Below, one piece after another: positions 1 to 10,383 of a stretch of DNA of 64,000 nucleotides. Numbering within the stretch: the first letter of the stretch is position 1; each line of letters opens with the position of its first letter. Below the pieces are notes generated by a model that was not told the origin of the DNA, did no database searches, and worked only from the letters and a program-made list of their open reading frames with translations. The position numbers and the translations under genes were made by a program. The DNA comes from Bauldia sp. (GTDB taxonomy: Bacteria; Pseudomonadota; Alphaproteobacteria; Rhizobiales; Kaistiaceae), in NCBI GenBank assembly GCA_037200845.1, contig JBBCGQ010000001.1, positions 2,492,237 to 2,556,236 of the forward strand. Reading direction: 5' to 3'.

Positions 1-537
1 CGGACGGTGCGCCATGAGATGGGCGCGCGCCTGCTCGATCGCCGGCTTTGCCGGTGCGAACAGCGGCTTCAGCGCATTCAACGCACGCGGCCGGCCGGGC
101 TTGGTGATGACGACGATGGTGCCGGCACGGCGGAGGATCAGCGCCAGCCCGGGCACCAGGCGATAGACCCAGTCCGACCAGAAATGGATGAGCCGGCCGC
201 CGCGGTGGAAGACGAGCAGCGCCGGCACGATGACGGCTTCGCGCTTGATGCTGTGGTTGAGCGCCAGGATGAAGGGCTGCGGGCCGAGGATGTGCTCGAT
301 GCCGCTGATCGCCGCGACCTGGCGGCGCGCCACCAGCGTCACGAAGCGGAGCAGCAGCCGGTCGAGCATGCGCGCGAACGGCAGGCGGCGGCGGAACACC
401 TGCCCGACCGTCGGCACGCCGCTGGAGCCAAGCGGCGCCATGCGGCGCGCCACCGACTGGATCGCCAGCGACGACAGGTCGGAGGCGGCGTCGTTGGCCG
501 CCGTCGGCACCACGCTGCGTTCGCTCATCTCGCTCAT
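1..537 (-). CDS. lysophospholipid acyltransferase-like protein (partial, runs off window)
   Basis: The minus frame is open from an ATG at 537 (or 528, in frame) to the window edge, giving 179 codons without a stop. Residues ~75-100 hold a PlsC-type block I, but as NHSIKRE, that is NHx4E instead of the usual NHx4D. It is followed by hydrophobic stretches and a basic segment resembling membrane-associated 1-acyl-glycerol-3-phosphate acyltransferases. It starts 7 nt after the stop of the FeeM-like N-acyltransferase, so the two are probably one operon. N-acyltransferase plus O-acyltransferase pairs (OlsB/OlsA, GlsB/GlsA) make aminolipids, so an aminolipid second-step acylation is inferred. The C-terminus and downstream genes are not visible. 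Confidence 0.7.
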   Translation of the reverse strand, partial: MSEMSERSVVPTAANDAASDLSSLAIQSVARRMAPLGSSGVPTVGQVFRRRLPFARMLDRLLLRFVTLVARRQVAAISGIEHILGPQPFILALNHSIKREAVIVPALLVFHRGGRLIHFWSDWVYRLVPGLALILRRAGTIVVITKPGRPRALNALKPLFAPAKPAIEQARAHLMAHRP

Positions 538-544
538 CGGCAGG

Positions 545-1201
545 TCACGCCGCCAGCCGGCCGTGGAGGGCCGCCGGCATCGCGTCCTTGAGATAGCGGT
601 AGAACCAGTGGTTGAGGCCGCGCAGGCGCCGGTGCGCCCCGATGATGTCGAGGAGCAGCGTGATGCGCCGGCTGGTGCTGGCGAGCTCGCCGACGTCGTG
701 GGTGGCGACCGGGCGGAAGCCCAGCACGCGCGTGTGGAAGCCGAACGGGCTGTGCGGATCGTCCTCGAACACGTCGGTGATGAGATGCGTCACGCCGCGC
801 TGCAGGCAGTCGATGGTGACGGCGCGCATGAGCGTCGCGGCGACCATCAGGCGCTTGCGGCTGTCGGGCAGCACGGCGAAGCGGCCGACCTCGGCGATGC
901 CGGGCTGGCCGATGAAGTCTTCGACGCGGATCGCCGGATCGAGCGCGGTGAGCTGGTACTTGGCGTAGGCCGCGATCGGCGGATCGTTGAGGATGCGCAC
1001 CACGCCGGCCGGCACGCCGCCGGCTTCCGCGACGAACCAGACGATATCGTCGCGCTCGAGATCGGACGACGGAAACTGGCCCTCGGGATTGCTGATCCAG
1101 CGCTTCTCGGCGAGATAGGTCGCCTTGAGGATGCCGAGCACGTCGGCCCGGCCTGCTTCATCGACAACGCGTCGCACCGTGATGTCTGACCGGTCGGCCA
1201 T
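545..1201 (-). CDS. GNAT-fold N-acyltransferase (FeeM / N-acyl amino acid synthase-like)
   Basis: This is a 218-residue protein with an ATG at 1201. The pattern matches the N-acyl amino acid synthase/autoinducer-synthase branch of the GNAT fold: an N-terminal strand ending in RRVVDEAGR, the ATYLAEKRW segment, a VPAGVVRIL strand with EVGRFAV at mid-length (~110), and a helix that would hold the acyl donor. Family members transfer a fatty acyl group from acyl-ACP to an amino group. Linkage to a PlsC-like gene 7 nt downstream suggests lyso-aminolipid formation followed by O-acylation. The amino-acid substrate cannot be read from sequence. An ordinary acetyltransferase is less likely because the context is lipidic. 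Confidence 0.6.
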   Translation of the reverse strand: MADRSDITVRRVVDEAGRADVLGILKATYLAEKRWISNPEGQFPSSDLERDDIVWFVAEAGGVPAGVVRILNDPPIAAYAKYQLTALDPAIRVEDFIGQPGIAEVGRFAVLPDSRKRLMVAATLMRAVTIDCLQRGVTHLITDVFEDDPHSPFGFHTRVLGFRPVATHDVGELASTSRRITLLLDIIGAHRRLRGLNHWFYRYLKDAMPAALHGRLAA

Positions 1202-1415
1202 CGTCGCTCCTTTCGATGCTTCGACGGCCGTTCGGAGGCGAATGGCCAGCGAATCACAAGATCACGCCAAAGTCTGGGGCGGCCGGATTGCAGGCAGATG
1301 GGATTGCGATGACACCCCGATGACATTGATGCCATTGGTTAATTCGGCTTCGGCGGATTTCCGCGGTTTCGCCGCTGCCCTGTGACGGTCAGGCTTCTGC
1401 TATGAACGCCGCCCG

Positions 1416-2271
1416 ATGACGGTCGTCGCCACCATTGCCCTTGCCGAGGCCCCTGCCCGCGCCCTTGCCGGCGCGCTCGACGGCGACGATCTGCTGTGGG
1501 CAAACGCGTTCGACCTCAGCGAGACCGCGCCGGGCAGATGGCAGGTCGCGGTCTATTTCGAGACGGCGCCGACCAGCGAAGAGCGCGCGGCGCTCAGCCG
1601 CCTCGCCGGCAAGGCAAAGTTCGTCGTGGCGACGCTGCCCAAGACCGACTGGGTGGCGAAGTCGCTCGCCGGCCTGGCGCCGGTCCGCGCCGGGCGGTTT
1701 CTTGTTCACGGCAGCCACGACCGCGGCAAGGTCATGCCGAACGATCTCGGCATCGAGATCGAGGCTGGGCTGGCCTTCGGCACCGGACACCACGGCACCA
1801 CGACCGGATGCCTGATCGCGATCGACCGCGAGACCAAGGCGCGGCGGATCGTCAACGCGCTCGACGTCGGCACCGGATCCGGTGTGCTCGCCATTGCGCT
1901 CGCCAAGCGCGCCCACGCGCATGTGGTGGCGAGCGACATCGATCCGGTGGCGACGAAAGTCGCGGCGGGCAATGTGCGGCTGAACGGGGGTGGCGCGATT
2001 TGTTGAAACGCTAACCGCGCCGGGGCTGAACCACGCGGCGATCGAAGCCGAGGCGCCTTACGATCTGATCGTTGCGAATATTCTGGCGGGGCCGCTGGTG
2101 ATGCTGGCGCCGGCAATCCGCCGGCATCTGGCGCCGGGCGGCACCGTGATTTTGTCGGGGTTGCTGACGGAACAGCAGCGGCGTGTCGCGGCCGCGTACC
2201 GCGGACAGGGGCTGAGGTTTGCATCAGCGATCCCGCTAGGCGAATGGGCGACTTTAGTTTTCCGCCGCTAG
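1416..2271 (+). pseudogene. prmA: ribosomal protein L11 methyltransferase, frameshifted
   Basis: The 5' frame (1416-2006) gives an N-terminal domain, then the AdoMet-binding LDVGTGSGVLAIAL motif near residue 150, and stops at TGA 2004-2006. The 3' frame (from 1990) continues the same fold with [12 protein letters not shown], the conserved post-IV motif of PrmA, and ends [10 protein letters not shown]. Removing one G from the GGGGG run at 1986-1990 joins the halves seamlessly at NVRLNG-VARFVE. PrmA trimethylates ribosomal protein L11 and is usually dispensable, so a real mutation is possible, but the homopolymer site and similar lesions nearby favour a sequence error. The domain order and ~285-residue total are normal. 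Confidence 0.85.
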
Positions 2272-2480
2272 AGCGGGCACTCGCCCTGCCCGGCGTGCTC
2301 CATCGCGCGGCGATCCGCGGCGAAGGTGGCGAAGCCGGCGTCGTCGAGGCCCAGCATATGCGCGCTGGCGCGACGGTCGGGACGCGGGCGCGCGACCACG
2401 ATCCGCGCGACGGCGCGGCGGAGTACACCATGGACCGGCGCGGCACGGCCGCCGGCTCCGTCGTAGACTGTCATGACCAT
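2268..2480 (-). CDS. small hypothetical protein
   Basis: A 70-codon minus-strand reading frame is convergent with prmA; its TAG overlaps the prmA TAG by two bases. The N-terminal half is basic and Arg-rich, and the C-terminal half reads like a short helical segment ([19 protein letters not shown]). I do not recognise a family. It fits the only open minus frame in this gap, and its composition is less repetitive than the shadow frames around it, but the call is weak. Confidence 0.3.
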   Translation of the reverse strand: MVMTVYDGAGGRAAPVHGVLRRAVARIVVARPRPDRRASAHMLGLDDAGFATFAADRRAMEHAGQGECPL

Positions 2481-2657
2481 GATCCGACTCCGTTCTCGAA
2501 TCAGCCCCGGCCGCTAGATACGATGGCGCCGCGGTCGCCGGATACGGCCCTAAGGCATGACAGACATGAGTTTATTGCATTGCGTCATGGAAATGTTGCA
2601 CTGCCGCATTGCTGCCACACGGTGGCGCGGCTTTGTGCATAATTCGAGGGGAAGCGC

Positions 2658-4493
2658 ATGACCGGAACGCCCGCCAAATCCAGCGCCGCGACGCGCCTGA
2701 CGGCGCTCCGCGCCTCGCTCGTTGCTTCCGGGCTGACCGGCCTCATCGTGCCGCACGCCGACGAACACCAGAGCGAATACCTGCCGGCGTCCGCCGAACG
2801 GCTGGCGTGGCTGACCGGCTTCACCGGTTCGGCCGGCCTCGCCATCGTGCTGGCGACCGAGGCGGCGATCTTCATCGACGGCCGCTACACGCTGCAGGCC
2901 GCGCAGCAGGTCGACGTCGCATCGTTTGCGCGCGAGCACCTGATCGAGCATCCGCCGGCGAAGTGGCTGGCGGCGCATGCGAAGAAGGGCGATCGCATAG
3001 GCTACGACCCGTGGCTGATGACCGTCGCCGAGGTGCGCCGCTTCGCCGAGGCCTGCGAAACGGCGGAGGCGGCGCTCGTGCCAGTGACCGCCAATCCGCT
3101 CGACGCGCTGTGGCGCGACCGGCCGGCGGCGCCGATGGCGCCGGTGTCGCTGCAGCCGGCGGCGCTCGCCGGCGAGGAAGCGGCCGCTAAGATCGCGCGC
3201 CTGCAGGCGGGGCTGGCCGAACGGAAAATCGACGCGGCGGTGATCACGCAGGCGGACTCGGTCGCCTGGCTGCTCAACGTTCGCGGCGGCGACGTAGCGC
3301 ACAATCCGGTGGCACTCGCCTACGCCGTGCTGCCCGCCGCGGGAAAGCCGGAACTGTTCATCGACGGGCGCAAGCTTTCCAACAGCATCCGCGCGACGCT
3401 CGCCGAGATCGCCGATCCGCGCGAGCCGGCGGCGCTGACGGCGGCACTCACCGAACTTGGCGGCAAGCGCGTGCTGATCGACCCGCAGACCACGAGCCAG
3501 GCCGTCGCCGGCGCGGTGACCGCCGCCGGCGGCATGCTGGTCGAAGGCAGCGATCCGGTCGTGCTGCCGCGCGCCCGCAAGAACGCCACCGAGATCGCCG
3601 GCATCCGCCGCGCCCACGTCCGCGACGGCGCCGCGATGGTGCGCTTCCTGGCGTGGTTCGATCGCGAAGGCGCCAGCGGCCGCTACGACGAGATCGCGCT
3701 CTCCGACAAGCTCCGCGAATTTCGCGCCGACACTGCGACAAAGGATGGCTCGGAGCTGGTCGATCTGTCGTTCGATTCGATTTCCGGCGCCGGGCCGAAC
3801 GGCGCAGTCATCCACTATCGCGCCTCGCCGGAAAGCGCGCGTGTCCTCAGGCCCGGCGAGCTGTACCTGATCGATTCCGGCGCGCAGTACCGCGACGGCA
3901 CCACCGACATCACTCGCACGATTTCGACCGGCAATCCGACGCCCGAGATGCGCGACCGCTTCACCCGCGTGCTCAAGGGACACATCGGCATCGCGACGGC
4001 GCGCTTTCCCGTTGGCGCCAGCGGCGCGCAGATCGACTCGTTCGCGCGGCGCGCGCTGTGGGAGGCGGGCCTCGATTTCGACCATGGCACCGGCCACGGC
4101 GTCGGCGCGTTTCTCTCCGTCCACGAGGGGCCGGCGCGCATCTCGAAGGTGAGCACCGTGCCGCTCGAGCCCGGCATGCTGCTGTCGAACGAGCCCGGCT
4201 ACTACAGGACCGGCGCCTACGGCATCCGCATCGAAAATCTGGTGCTCGTGCTGCCGCCGCAGGAAATTGCCGGCGGCGAGCGGCCGATTCTGTCGTTCGA
4301 GACGGTGTCGTTCGCGCCAATCGACACGCGGCTGGTCGACGCCGCGCTGCTGACGGCGGAGGAGCGGGCGTGGCTCAACGCGTACCACACCGCTCTGCCC
4401 GCCAAGCTCGGCCATCTGCTTGGCGCGGATGACAAGGCCTGGCTGCTCGCCGCAACCAAGCCGATTTTAGATACTGGACAGATCAGTCCATAA
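2658..4493 (+). CDS. pepP: Xaa-Pro aminopeptidase (M24B, aminopeptidase P)
   Basis: A 611-residue cytoplasmic metallopeptidase that removes N-terminal residues preceding proline. There are two creatinase-like N-terminal domains (residues ~10-150 and ~170-300), then the pita-bread catalytic domain with all five dimetal ligands: D406, D417, H480 (HGTGHGVG), E512 (NEPGYY) and E526 (RIENL). The C-terminal ~60 residues form the extension typical of long three-domain bacterial and eukaryotic aminopeptidase P forms. The start is an ATG preceded by GAGGGG about 7 nt upstream. The last codons overlap the candidate TetR operator at 4475-4490. Confidence 0.93.
   Translation: MTGTPAKSSAATRLTALRASLVASGLTGLIVPHADEHQSEYLPASAERLAWLTGFTGSAGLAIVLATEAAIFIDGRYTLQAAQQVDVASFAREHLIEHPPAKWLAAHAKKGDRIGYDPWLMTVAEVRRFAEACETAEAALVPVTANPLDALWRDRPAAPMAPVSLQPAALAGEEAAAKIARLQAGLAERKIDAAVITQADSVAWLLNVRGGDVAHNPVALAYAVLPAAGKPELFIDGRKLSNSIRATLAEIADPREPAALTAALTELGGKRVLIDPQTTSQAVAGAVTAAGGMLVEGSDPVVLPRARKNATEIAGIRRAHVRDGAAMVRFLAWFDREGASGRYDEIALSDKLREFRADTATKDGSELVDLSFDSISGAGPNGAVIHYRASPESARVLRPGELYLIDSGAQYRDGTTDITRTISTGNPTPEMRDRFTRVLKGHIGIATARFPVGASGAQIDSFARRALWEAGLDFDHGTGHGVGAFLSVHEGPARISKVSTVPLEPGMLLSNEPGYYRTGAYGIRIENLVLVLPPQEIAGGERPILSFETVSFAPIDTRLVDAALLTAEERAWLNAYHTALPAKLGHLLGADDKAWLLAATKPILDTGQISP
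4475..4490. promoter_or_regulatory. candidate TetR operator O1
   Basis: TGGACAGATCAGTCCA is an inverted repeat, TGGA-N8-TCCA, lying 46 nt upstream of the tetR ATG and inside the last codons of pepP. It shares the pattern TGGACnGAnCAnTCCA with the element at 5158-5173. The pairing of two near-identical dyads on both sides of a TetR gene is the evidence; binding is inferred. Confidence 0.6.
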
Positions 4494-4535
4494 CTCTATG
4501 TTGCCTTCTGAAGATTCACGCAGAAGGCATGGCAG

Positions 4536-5116
4536 ATGGCACGGCCGAAGGAATTCCAGCGCGAGGCGGCGCTCGACGCGGCGATAACGGTTTTCTCCGG
4601 CGACGGCTACGAGGGCGCATCGACCGAGGCGCTCCTCGGCGCCATGGGGATCAGCCGCCAGAGCCTCTACGACACCTTCGGCGACAAGCGGCAGCTCTAC
4701 CTGACGGCACTGGAGCGCTACAACGCCGCCAGCATCTCTGAGATCATCGCCAGCATGGACGCGGCGGAGGCCGCCGCTGGCAAAGCTGGAAACCGCGCTG
4801 GTCGCCTTCGCCTCGCGGCCGCAGGCTGTCGCCGCGCAGGGCTGCATGGGCGTGATGGCAACCTGCGAGTTCGGCCGCGCCGACGACGAGATCGACGCGC
4901 TCAACAAGGCCGCCGGCCGGGCGGCTGCGCACCGCCTTCGAGCGGACGATCGCGGCGGCAAAGGCCGACGGCAGCGTCGACCGCAAGCTCGATGCGCGCG
5001 CCGCGGCGGAATTCCTCGGCGCCACCATCGTCGGCATCAAGGTCGCCGCCCGCGGCGGCACGGCGCCGGCCGCACTGCGCGACATCGCCCGCATGGCCAT
5101 CCGCAGCTTGAAATAG
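4536..5116 (+). pseudogene. TetR/AcrR-family repressor, two frameshifts
   Basis: The intact N-terminal helix-turn-helix (residues 1-60) has AITVFSGDGYEGASTEALL and ISRQSLYDTFGDKRQLY, the TetR signature. The ligand domain is recoverable only by shifting frame twice: one extra base in 4770-4779 leads into PLAKLETALVAFA...GCMGVMATCEFG, and one extra G in 4918-4924 leads into LRTAFERTIAAAKADG...IARMAIRSLK and TAG 5114-5116. The reconstructed ~192 residues match the TetR subfamily that often controls a neighbouring oxidoreductase, and a short-chain dehydrogenase follows 72 nt downstream. If the indels are real the repressor is dead and the SDR is derepressed; if not, it is a normal repressor. Confidence 0.85.
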
Positions 5117-5157
5117 ATCACGGAACGCAATCCGCCGCGACGGCGCTCACCGCATTT

Positions 5158-5173
5158 TGGACTGAACAATCCA
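5158..5173. promoter_or_regulatory. candidate TetR operator O2
   Basis: TGGACTGAACAATCCA is a TGGA-N8-TCCA dyad 15 nt upstream of the SDR start codon. It matches O1 at 4475-4490 at 12 of 16 positions including both arms. Its position would let a repressor block SDR transcription or translation initiation. Confidence 0.6.
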
Positions 5174-5188
5174 GAACAGGACTCTTTT

Positions 5189-5926
5189 ATGACCGCTACA
5201 CTTTCCGGGAAGACGGCGCTGGTCGCCGGCGGCTCGCGCGGCATCGGCGCGGCGATCGTACGGCGGCTGGCGCGCGAGGGCGCGGCGGTCGCCTTCACCT
5301 ACGCCAATGCGGAGGACAAGGCTTCCGCCCTGGTGGCGGAGGTAACCGCCGCCGGCGGCCGCGCGATAGCGATCCGCGCCGACAGCGCCGACGCCGAAGC
5401 AGTACGCGCCGCCGTCGCCGCGACCATAGCCGCGTTCGGCAAGCTCGACATTCTCGTCAGCAACGCCGGCATCATGCTGCGCGGCGAGATCGACAACTAC
5501 GACCTTGCCGATTTCGACCGCATGCTGAGCGTCAACGTGCGCGGCTTCTTTGTGGCGGCGCAGGAGGCGGCGCGCCACATGACCGCCGGCGGCCGCATCG
5601 TTTCCATCGGCAGCGTTGTCGCCGAACGCACCGGCGTCGCCGGCGCGTCGGTCTATGCGCTGACCAAGGCGGCGCTCGCCGGCTTCACGCGCGGGCTGGC
5701 GCGCGACCTCGGGCCGCGCGGTATCACGGTAAACAACGTGCAGCCGGGCCCGACGATGACCGACATGAACAACGACGCGGTCGCCAACTACGTCCGGCCG
5801 CTGATCGCGCTCGGCCGCATGGCGCAGGACGAGGAGATCGCCAGTTTCGTGGCCTACCTCGCCGGCCCCGAGTCGAGCTTCATCACCGGCGCCAGCCTGA
5901 CCATCGACGGCGGCTACCTCGCCTAG
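5189..5926 (+). CDS. SDR-family oxidoreductase
   Basis: A 245-residue classical short-chain dehydrogenase with an NAD(P)-binding GGSRGIGAAI at ~15-24, NNAG-equivalent SNAG near 92, catalytic Ser in IGSVV (~140), and YxxxK as YALTK (~155-159). The C-terminal SSFITGASLTIDGGYLA is typical of 3-oxoacyl-ACP reductase-like SDRs. The substrate is unknown. It is probably the target of the adjacent TetR repressor, given the matching dyad just before its start; such TetR-SDR pairs often serve detoxification or secondary metabolism. Confidence 0.9.
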   Translation: MTATLSGKTALVAGGSRGIGAAIVRRLAREGAAVAFTYANAEDKASALVAEVTAAGGRAIAIRADSADAEAVRAAVAATIAAFGKLDILVSNAGIMLRGEIDNYDLADFDRMLSVNVRGFFVAAQEAARHMTAGGRIVSIGSVVAERTGVAGASVYALTKAALAGFTRGLARDLGPRGITVNNVQPGPTMTDMNNDAVANYVRPLIALGRMAQDEEIASFVAYLAGPESSFITGASLTIDGGYLA

Positions 5927-6031
5927 GACGAGGCACACGGAACATACGCCGCGCCGGCGCATTCTCTGTGCAGCACCGAACCCATCGCACCGGAAGGGTG
6001 GGAACGAACAATCGCATCGAGGAGAGAAATC

Positions 6032-6551
6032 ATGCGCAAGATCTTCGTGACCGCAACCGCTATCGCGGCGCTCGGCCTCGCGACTCCGCTCTACGCCCAG
6101 GACGTCGTGGCCCCCGCCCGTCATGCCGAATATCCAGACTCCGAGCGGTACCCTGACGGCACCGAAATTCATCCCGCAGATCGGAGCCGACCAGTTGCTC
6201 GCGAGCGAGCTGGTCGGCGCCACGGTCTACAGCCCGGCCGGCGAAAATCTCGGCGACGTCAACGACATCGTGCTCGCCTCCGACGGCAGCCCCTATGCGC
6301 TGGTCGTCGGCGTCGGCGGCTTCCTCGGCCTCGGTGAGAAGAACGTCGCCGTCTCGTACGCCGCGATCACGCCATCTATCGATGCGGACGGCAAGCTGCG
6401 CCTGACCTTCGACACGACGAAGGAGGAACTGGACGCGGCGCCCGCCTTCAGCGCCACCGCGATGATGGCGCCGGAAGGACCGGTGCCGCAGGCGCCCTCG
6501 CCCGCAGTCCCGGTCCTGCCGATCAACCCGGCGCCCAACCCGGCCGGCTAG
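6032..6551 (+). pseudogene. exported PRC-barrel domain protein, frameshifted
   Basis: The start (ATG 6032, preceded by GAGGAGAG) encodes a clear signal peptide ending ATPLYAQ. The frame then breaks; skipping one C within 6111-6119 continues into QIGADQLLASELVGATVYSPAGENLGDVNDIVLASDG, a PRC-barrel, followed by VGVGGFLGLGEKNVAV and a Pro-rich tail. The reconstructed length is ~172 residues. Periplasmic PRC-barrel proteins of this kind are common in Hyphomicrobiales and are of unclear function. The gene converges on the EF-hand protein, with stops overlapping by 4 nt. The C-run site suggests a sequencing error. Confidence 0.8.
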
Positions 6552-7781
6552 TTGAACCAGATGGCGTAGCCGCCGAAGGAGCCTTCGAAGGCGGTCGTGA
6601 TGTCCTTCCATTCCCGGCTCGTCAGCACGCGGCCGTTTTCGACGTAGGGCAGCGCCGCCGGGCCTGTGATCCACAGAATAAAGTCGAACGGGCGCGGCTC
6701 CTCGAAAACGCGGCGGAGGTTGACGCCCTGCTTGAGCCGCCAGTGCGGCATGAGCAGCGTGCCGTCGAGCAGGCCGTCGAAGGTGTCCAGCACCGCATGC
6801 CACGCGGCGATCTGTTCGCCTGTCACCGGCGAGCCGGCGGCGCCGGTCTGCTTCGGGTTCGGGATCCACTCGCGGTCGTTGTCGTTCTCCGCGACGATCG
6901 CGGCGAAATCCTCGCGGCTGAGCGCCGTCCACCTGCTTCAGGTGCTCGCGCACGGCGAGCAGCCGCTGCGGCTCGACCACCGGCCAGCGGACGTGCAGGA
7001 ACGAGATCAGGTCGGCGATCGCGGTCTCCGACGAGATGAAGCCGGTGCCGGGCGGCGCCAGCGCCTCCTGGAACGGCGAGTGCGCCCGCGGGAAGAAGAT
7101 GTGGAACGAGTCGTCGAAGCTCTCGTGCCAGTCGTACGCCAACAGGAATTCGCCGATCGACATGAGGACGTGGCAATAGCCGCGCAGCCAGTAGGCATCG
7201 GCGCGGTCGAACGCGACGGTCATATCACGGCCCATGATGTCGCTGGCGTCCGTGTCAAAGAAACGGGCGAGCGCCGCGATCAGCGTCTCGTCGGCCTCCG
7301 CCTTGCCGTCGCCGTCCACGTCGTAGCGCACGGTGATGAGGTTGACCGGCAGCTTCACCTCGCGCGTGCCCATCCCCGCCATCGTCTTCTCGGCACTGTC
7401 GAGATCGGCAACGAAGGCCACCAGCAGCGCGCGGAATTTTTCGTAGTCGATCGGCTCCGGATCGGGATTGTCGGGCACCGGCAGCCGCACGATCGGCATC
7501 ATCACCGAGCGCGGCGGCTGCAGGCCGTAGCGGTAGAAGCCCTGCGACAGATGCTCGATCGCCTGGACGAAGCGCACCATGCCGAGGCCGAAGCGGGCCT
7601 CGTCGTTGGCGCTGTCGGCGGCGATCATCTCGGTGAGCGTCACCGCGCCTGCCGAGAGTTGTCCGGAGCGCAGCGTCTCGACCGTCTCGTCGACGGCGGC
7701 GGAATCGGCGTGGGCAATCGCAGGGACGACCAGGAAGGTGGCAATCGCACCGGCGCGTTTCAATTGTCGGACCAAAGACAT
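6548..7781 (-). pseudogene. secreted conserved protein with an EF-hand loop, frameshifted
   Basis: ATG 7781 (GAGG ~5 nt upstream) begins a signal peptide ending in VVPAIAHA. The mature part starts with repeat-like helices (LRSGQLSAGAVTLTEMIAADSANDEARFGLGMV) and has a canonical calcium loop DVDGDGKAEADE (D1, D3, D5, G6, E12) near residue 160. One extra base within 6922-6928 breaks the frame. The other frame supplies SREDFAAIVAENDNDREWIPNP and the C-terminus ending GGYAIWFN. Total ~410 residues. I do not recognise a named family. The upstream double palindrome at 7825-7852 may control it. Confidence 0.7.
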
Positions 7782-7824
7782 GCGGCCTCGCTGGTGAATT
7801 AGGACGCGCCTAATGTAGCAGATA

Positions 7825-7852
7825 GTGAACAATGTTCACGAACATTGTTCAC
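7825..7852. promoter_or_regulatory. perfect 12-bp inverted repeat, tandem operator-like
   Basis: GTGAACAATGTT-CACG-AACATTGTTCAC is a perfect dyad centred 57 nt upstream of the EF-hand gene start. It contains two overlapping smaller palindromes, TGAACAATGTTCA and GAACATTGTTC, a layout typical of TetR-family operators bound by two dimers. No TetR gene lies immediately beside it on the minus side. It is not part of the adjacent GC-rich repeat. Confidence 0.6.
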
Positions 7853-7856
7853 TAGC

Positions 7857-7974
7857 TTCCCTCTCCCCTGCGAGGCGGGTGGGGGAAAGCATTGCGTAAA
7901 GATGCACAGGATCCGGGAGGCACTCCCCCCACCCGGCCGGCTCCGCCGGCCACCCTCCCCGCAAGGGAGGGAAG
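7857..7974. repeat. palindromic GC-rich repeat element
   Basis: The ends CTTCCCTC and GAGGGAAG are inverted, with nested stems inside (for example GCCGGC-TCC-GCCGGC). It fills most of the 240-bp gap between the EF-hand gene and ligA. It is the same general class as the other CCCTCxCC...GGxGAGGG elements in this window. Confidence 0.6.
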
Positions 7975-8021
7975 GAGTTTGCGGATCCACCTAGTGTCCG
8001 AGTGGCACCGCGCCAGCGCCC

Positions 8022-10193
<2,172 letters not shown>

Positions 10194-10266
10194 GCGTGTT
10201 GCTCCGTTTACGCGAAAGTTGCCTAACACCGATCAATGCCGCAAGGCGTCAGTAGCAGCGGCGGTG

Positions 10267-10373
10267 CTCCCCCGTTTACGGGGGAGCTGTCGGCGAAGCC
10301 GACTGAGGGGGCTTTTGCCGTGCCCCCTCCACCATGCTTCGCATGGTCCCCCTCCCCCGCGTTGCAGGGGAGG
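10267..10373. repeat. cluster of palindromic repeats
   Basis: Four hairpins lie in series: CTCCCCC..GGGGGAG (10267-10286), GTCGGC..GCCGAC (10289-10303), ACCATGC..GCATGGT (10331-10347) and CTCCCCC..GGGGAG (10352-10372). They occupy the gap between ligA and the MFS gene and are REP-like. They may also terminate the MFS transcript, but no T-tract is evident. Confidence 0.6.
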
Positions 10374-10383
10374 ATCACCGGCC

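Noticed and set aside
7799-7990. 63-residue minus-strand frame in the repeat before ligA
   Set aside because: It is encoded by the palindromic element and has the usual SLPCGEGG-like repeat translation.
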